This document shows positions 59,920 through 64,000 of a DNA stretch of 64,000 bases, one piece after another. The notes beneath the pieces are model-generated. The model did not search any database. It saw only the letters and a program-made list of their open reading frames with translations, and was not told the DNA's origin. This stretch comes from CALECP01 sp964389925 (GTDB taxonomy: Bacteria; Chloroflexota; Anaerolineae; Promineifilales; Promineifilaceae). The translations under genes were made by a program, and so were the position numbers. Within the stretch, counting starts at the first letter, position 1; each line of letters opens with the position of its first letter. Where the stretch lies: positions 1 to 64,000 of the forward strand of contig CAYMGE010000007.1 of assembly GCA_964389925.1 (NCBI GenBank), in the 5' to 3' direction.

Positions 59920-62900
59920 TCACTGCTCTTCACGTCGCAAACGATAAGCAGCCAGCGCACCCATCCCCATCAAAGGCAGCACAACCAGCCACATCACGTT
60001 TGCACCATTCACATTGCTGCTCACAGTTTGGACGTTGATCGCCATGGGGTCTAAATCTGCAACAAAAACCGCCGTCGTGCGTGCGGGAATCTCAAACTGA
60101 CCTGCGACACGATTGCCATTGCTGACCTCAGACCATTTCGCCGTCTTGACCACCTCATCAACGCCATTCGCCTGAACCTCATGCAGGTTGTAGACAAATG
60201 CACCAACTTCATCAATCGTCAACGTTTGTGTCTCGTCATTAGCGTTGAAGAAGACAATGTAAGATGGTTGGTCTGGTGACCCAGCCTCATGCAAGCTCAT
60301 GGCAATCAAGCCCGGAATTTGATCCACACCTGTATTGTGGAACTTGAGTTGATTCTGAACCGCTTCCTCAGTTTGCAAGCTGAATAGCAGAGACCCGCTG
60401 CGAATTGCCAAGTACTCTTGGAAAACAGCGTGATTAAACATGATCGCCGCTTCATCTGGGCTAATTAGCCCATTTGCCAAAATTGGCTCGATGATGAAGT
60501 AGTTGTCGCCGTTGACGCTCTGCATGGGCATCCCAACCGCGAAGTTGTTGGTCTGATACGTCCAGTCGAGGCGGTTGAACCAGTCGCCACTGTTGTAGCT
60601 GTCCCGATCCATCGACTTCGAGCGCAGAATATCGCTGCCCGCATGGAAGAAGTGCATCCCCTGTCCAAATGCAACGATGCCCAAGCCGAGATTTTGCACC
60701 CGCACTCGTTCAGCAAGCGTTGAATCTTGCGGCATGGTATAGGCGTTGATGTCGAAGAGCGTCTGGTTGTCATGCTTGCTGACGTAGGTGACGTTTTCCT
60801 GCGGGTCTTGCGTGTAACCTGCTGGCGAGCCATTGTAATCGACTTCGGAGCCGCTCACGACGTTGCCATTGCGATCCACAAACGTGAAGTCCGCCAAGTT
60901 CCCCGCCAAGCCGACGCGGATTTGATCCGCTTGCAAGAGAAGACGAGCTAAATCTGTCGCAACAGGATGGTCATTCGGGTCATAGAACTGTCCGTTGATA
61001 AACCCTTGTGTCTTCAGATCATTGCCACCATTGAACGGGCCGGGGCCGCGCACAGCATCGCGCAGACGGTCGCTAAACGTGCCAATTCCCGTGCCAGCCA
61101 TGTTGAACTGGGTTGCATGGATACCGCGTGCATTATTGGCAACCTCACCGAAATTCCAGCCCTCACCGTAGATATAGATGCGTGAGCCGTCTACGCCATC
61201 GGCCGTCTCATCAAGAGCCGCCAGTGTCTCTTGTACCTTGAGCATGTTTGACTTCATGTGATGACCCATCAAGTCAAAGCGGAACGAATCGACCTTGTAT
61301 TCAACTGCCCATACCACCAGCGAATCGACCATCAGCTTCTCCATCATCAGATGTTCGCTCGCCGTATTTTGACAACAGGTACTCGTCTCTACGCCACCAT
61401 CTTCGTTGAGGCGATGGTAGTAACCCGGCACAACTCTATCAAGGACTGATTTTTCACTCTGACCGGCCGCGTTTGTGTGATTATAAACGACATCCATCAC
61501 GACGTTGAGACCCGCACCGTTGAGCGACTGCACCATTTGGCGGAACTCAAGGATGCGCTGCGTGCCGTTTGCATCGGTGCTGTAGCTGCCTTCAGGCGTG
61601 GTGTAGTGATAGGGATCGTAACCCCAGTTGAAGCCATCTTGGTCAGCAATCGCGGCGATGGTCGCCTGTTGTTGTGTGCTAGTTGGCGCGTAGGTCGCCA
61701 TGATGTCGTAATCTGGCTCTTGACGCTGTGTTGGGTCTTCGTTGATCGTCGCAATATCGAAGACGGGCAGCAGGTGGAGGTGTGTTAATCCATCTTCGGC
61801 GAGGCGCGTGATGTGCTTCATCCCGTCGCTATCTGGATAGTTGAACGCCGTATATTTGCCGCGATCTGCTTCCGGAATGGTTTCATCGAGGATGCTGAAA
61901 TCACGGATGTGAATTTCATAGACGCTAATCTCTTCGGGAACGTCGAAGTTATTTGGCTTGTCGAGACCATCCCAGCCATCTGGTTTCAGGTCGTCATCGC
62001 TCAGATCAACCATCTGGCTGCGCTGCGAATTCATCGACAGGCTGACCGCATACGGGTCTGTGACCATATTGGTTTCGATCTGACCCGTCGTCGGTGCAAA
62101 CACGACGACCTCAAACAGGTAGTATTTGCCCTTCCAACCGTCTTGTCCTGTATGGCTCCATACGCCCGTTGCACTGTCCCAAGTCATATCATAGGCAGTA
62201 CTGGTCGTAGCGGGATCGGCATCGTCAAAGACGTGCAGTTTGACTGATTGAGCCGTCGGTGCCCAAACGCTGATGGTTGGAACAGCGCGGTTTGTGTCTG
62301 ACCAGTTGATACCGAGAGCTTCATCAGTGAAGAACATATCGTCGAGAACGCCGGGGATTTGGATGCTTGTGCCGACTTCGGCAAATTCGCTGCCCATGCC
62401 CTGCACGGCGAGTTGTCCTTTGAGCATCGCGGTTGCGGTCTCGCGGTCGATGCCCTCAATAGTAAACGTTGGCATTCCCGCGAGATGTGGGAACCAGCCA
62501 TTGTTATCGGCCGGATCATACCCCCCAGCCCCCGTCAACGTCATCGACTCACCACCCGTAATGCCGTTCGGTGTCGCCTCAAGCTGTGCATCGAGCGACG
62601 AGAGAATGGTGTAATCGAGCGAACTATTTGTCGCATCAGGCCAAACAATCGTGTTCATGTTGACCCAGTGGGCGCGTTGTTTGCCGATGTTGGGCGCGGC
62701 GGGGGAGCCATCGGCCGCTGGATAGACATACGGACACAGCGGATCCGCTCCTTGCAATTGCCACACCTCATTGCCAAATTCAGCGAAAATCAACGCCTGA
62801 TCGGGGCCAGGGTCTTTTTCATCACCACGATGGAGGATGTAGCTGAGTTGGCCGGCCGACTGATCGACGGCAACCTCAAACACGATCCCAAAGGTATCGG

Positions 62901-64000
62901 TGTAAACGGGACGCACGGGGTCTGTCCAGCCGGGATTGGGGTCAACCGCACCTGTCCAGACGTGCATTCCCCAGAAGTCGTTGAAATCCATGCTGCCGTA
63001 GTCGCCATAGTCCCCAGCGGAGCGACGATAGTGGATAACTGCTTTCCCTTCTGCCATCGCCTGCGAGGGATAGAGTTCTTCGACACCATTCAACAGCCAT
63101 GCGTGTGAGTTGGTCGCAGGGAACAAGTGGAAACGATCAGGGTCAACATCTTTGTCGTTGCCGCGATGGACGATGTAGTTGAGCGGCTGGGAAAGGTCAA
63201 GTGTAATGTCGTCGCCGATCAGGGCTTCGAGTGCCGCCTCGTCGATGTCGAAATAGGCGCCATAATCATTTGTGCCAGCAGCCTTAAATGGCGCGTCCCA
63301 TTGGGTTGTCCAACTATCCTGCCAGAGGTGCAAACCCCAGAAATCGTTGAAATCATCGCTATTGTAGTCGCCGTAGTCACCATCATCGCGCTGATAGTGG
63401 AAGGTGACGGTTCCACCTCGTGCGTCGGCTTCGCTGGTGTAGATATTGGGGTCATCTTGGCGCAGCCAGATTTCTGTGTTGACGTAGGGTTGGAAGAAGC
63501 GGTCGGAATCTGTGCCGTCTTTGGTGTCACCGCGATGGATGATGATGCCGATCTCGGCCGAATCCTCCCCACTCGCGCTCAATGCAATCCACGCAAACTG
63601 CCCATATTCATCCTGCCCCCACACCCGTTTGCCGTTTGTCCACTCAAGCTGGTTGCCCATCGGCCGATTGTCGGGATGCTCCGCGTCAAATGCACCACCA
63701 CTCGCGTCCCAGAGGTGCAAACCCCAGAAGTCGTTATAGTCAGTGCTGTCAAAATCGCCGTAGTCGCCATCTTCTCGATAGTAGTGGACGATGGCATATT
63801 TTGGCTTGTCGCCGTCTACAGGGTCTTCAATCGAAACGATTCCTGTGGCGGCATCGCCCGTCACCTCATTGCCGCAAAGATCGTCAACAACTACTTGGAA
63901 TTTCAGCTCTGTTTCATCCGCATAATTGCTGACATCAAAGAAAACGCGATAGGGTGCGTTGTCATCTGTGCCAATGATCGTCCAGTTTTCACCATCATCT
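59920..64000 (-). CDS. Surface pullulanase/GH13 with repeated CBM41-type domains (5' end beyond the window)
   Basis: The frame continues to the right edge, so at least 1360 residues are visible and the N-terminus is missing. Three successive pullulanase-associated carbohydrate-binding repeats share HYYREDGDYGDFDSTDYNDFWG-type cores (at 63.8-63.5, 63.4-63.1 and 63.0-62.75 kb). A Pul N-terminal module then leads to the GH13 barrel, with ISVYEIHIRDFS, VVMDVVYNHTN (region I), VDSFRFDLMGHH (nucleophile Asp), IYGEGWNFGE (acid Glu) and YVSKHDNQTLFD (third Asp). The C-terminus has one transmembrane helix and a basic tail (MWLVVLPLMGMGALAAYRLRREEQ region), so the enzyme is exported and held at the surface. 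It debranches alpha-1,6 links in starch or glycogen. Confidence 0.93.
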   Translation of the reverse strand, partial: DDGENWTIIGTDDNAPYRVFFDVSNYADETELKFQVVVDDLCGNEVTGDAATGIVSIEDPVDGDKPKYAIVHYYREDGDYGDFDSTDYNDFWGLHLWDASGGAFDAEHPDNRPMGNQLEWTNGKRVWGQDEYGQFAWIALSASGEDSAEIGIIIHRGDTKDGTDSDRFFQPYVNTEIWLRQDDPNIYTSEADARGGTVTFHYQRDDGDYGDYNSDDFNDFWGLHLWQDSWTTQWDAPFKAAGTNDYGAYFDIDEAALEALIGDDITLDLSQPLNYIVHRGNDKDVDPDRFHLFPATNSHAWLLNGVEELYPSQAMAEGKAVIHYRRSAGDYGDYGSMDFNDFWGMHVWTGAVDPNPGWTDPVRPVYTDTFGIVFEVAVDQSAGQLSYILHRGDEKDPGPDQALIFAEFGNEVWQLQGADPLCPYVYPAADGSPAAPNIGKQRAHWVNMNTIVWPDATNSSLDYTILSSLDAQLEATPNGITGGESMTLTGAGGYDPADNNGWFPHLAGMPTFTIEGIDRETATAMLKGQLAVQGMGSEFAEVGTSIQIPGVLDDMFFTDEALGINWSDTNRAVPTISVWAPTAQSVKLHVFDDADPATTSTAYDMTWDSATGVWSHTGQDGWKGKYYLFEVVVFAPTTGQIETNMVTDPYAVSLSMNSQRSQMVDLSDDDLKPDGWDGLDKPNNFDVPEEISVYEIHIRDFSILDETIPEADRGKYTAFNYPDSDGMKHITRLAEDGLTHLHLLPVFDIATINEDPTQRQEPDYDIMATYAPTSTQQQATIAAIADQDGFNWGYDPYHYTTPEGSYSTDANGTQRILEFRQMVQSLNGAGLNVVMDVVYNHTNAAGQSEKSVLDRVVPGYYHRLNEDGGVETSTCCQNTASEHLMMEKLMVDSLVVWAVEYKVDSFRFDLMGHHMKSNMLKVQETLAALDETADGVDGSRIYIYGEGWNFGEVANNARGIHATQFNMAGTGIGTFSDRLRDAVRGPGPFNGGNDLKTQGFINGQFYDPNDHPVATDLARLLLQADQIRVGLAGNLADFTFVDRNGNVVSGSEVDYNGSPAGYTQDPQENVTYVSKHDNQTLFDINAYTMPQDSTLAERVRVQNLGLGIVAFGQGMHFFHAGSDILRSKSMDRDSYNSGDWFNRLDWTYQTNNFAVGMPMQSVNGDNYFIIEPILANGLISPDEAAIMFNHAVFQEYLAIRSGSLLFSLQTEEAVQNQLKFHNTGVDQIPGLIAMSLHEAGSPDQPSYIVFFNANDETQTLTIDEVGAFVYNLHEVQANGVDEVVKTAKWSEVSNGNRVAGQFEIPARTTAVFVADLDPMAINVQTVSSNVNGANVMWLVVLPLMGMGALAAYRLRREEQ

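Larger units (their letters stand above)
1386..63667. repeat. Highly iterated palindrome TCGGCCGA (about 60 copies)
   Basis: The 8-mer occurs about once per kb, inside genes and in several reading frames. Examples are 1386, 5764, 16828 and 16840 (two copies 12 bp apart), 39092, 45637 and 63660. Its core CGGCCG occurs about twice as often. The longest gap (39.1-45.6 kb) contains the probably imported OLD nuclease. One copy lies in the group II intron. Confidence 0.85.

Noticed and set aside
62359..63108. 249-codon plus-strand open frame
   Set aside because: It is antisense to the pullulanase, whose motifs are clear across the same interval.

Overview
The window looks like a chromosomal segment of a Chloroflexota-type bacterium (Anaerolineae/Caldilineae-like). 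This is inferred from style and content: moderate G+C, many membrane or lipid-anchored proteins with Thr/Pro-rich 'TPTPT' linkers, mevalonate kinase, threonine aldolase next to GNAT, a multihaem cytochrome, GH38 and GH13 glycosidases and FHA/kinase signalling. No rRNA or taxonomic marker is present to prove it. The palindrome TCGGCCGA occurs about 60 times by eye, close to once per kb, where about one copy is expected. It behaves like the highly iterated palindromes of cyanobacteria.

Layout. 1-0.86 kb is A+T-rich sequence without a recognisable gene, with a 21-bp tandem repeat. 0.86-2.5 kb is an ABC-F ATPase. 2.59-4.95 kb is a tRNA-Arg(CCT) gene split in its anticodon loop by a complete group II intron encoding an RT/maturase/HNH protein. 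5.0-14.6 kb holds proA, a tight operon (enoyl-CoA hydratase, histidine phosphatase, cmoA, cmoB), a divergent NAD(P)-dependent reductase, a CPBP protease, a Uma2 nuclease, an esterase with a suspected frameshift and an orphan sensor kinase. 14.8-22.6 kb holds mevalonate kinase, an unknown gene, an octahaem cytochrome, an HD-domain protein and a large Ser/Thr kinase-FHA mosaic. 22.7-33.3 kb is metabolic: GNAT, threonine aldolase, succinate-semialdehyde dehydrogenase, alpha-mannosidase, SRPBCC protein, a Tat-exported unknown and a dimethylglycine dehydrogenase-like enzyme.

33.3-39.4 kb holds an IS4-like remnant, mreB and a detached F1-ATP synthase operon (atpA-G-D-C) without Fo or delta genes. 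39.7-43 kb holds a CsbD-like protein, a NUDIX protein with an aberrant N-terminus and an A+T-rich, probably imported OLD-family nuclease flanked by inverted recombination-like motifs. 43-53 kb is a cell-envelope block. It has a substrate-binding protein fused to LysM, a penicillin-binding protein fused to a NodB polysaccharide deacetylase, RodA/FtsW, and two FHA proteins in the same order as actinobacterial fhaA-fhaB-rodA-pbpA. A second, secreted NodB deacetylase and a lipoprotein are divergent from it. 53-64 kb holds a FadN-like beta-oxidation enzyme, an HTH protein, a TIGR04076-like protein, a luciferase-like monooxygenase, ychF, a SnoaL-like protein and a large surface pullulanase that runs off the right edge.

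The strongest leads are the group II intron inside the tRNA anticodon loop, the TCGGCCGA palindrome, and the RodA/PBP-NodB/FHA cell-wall module, in which one polypeptide appears to join peptidoglycan cross-linking to deacetylation.
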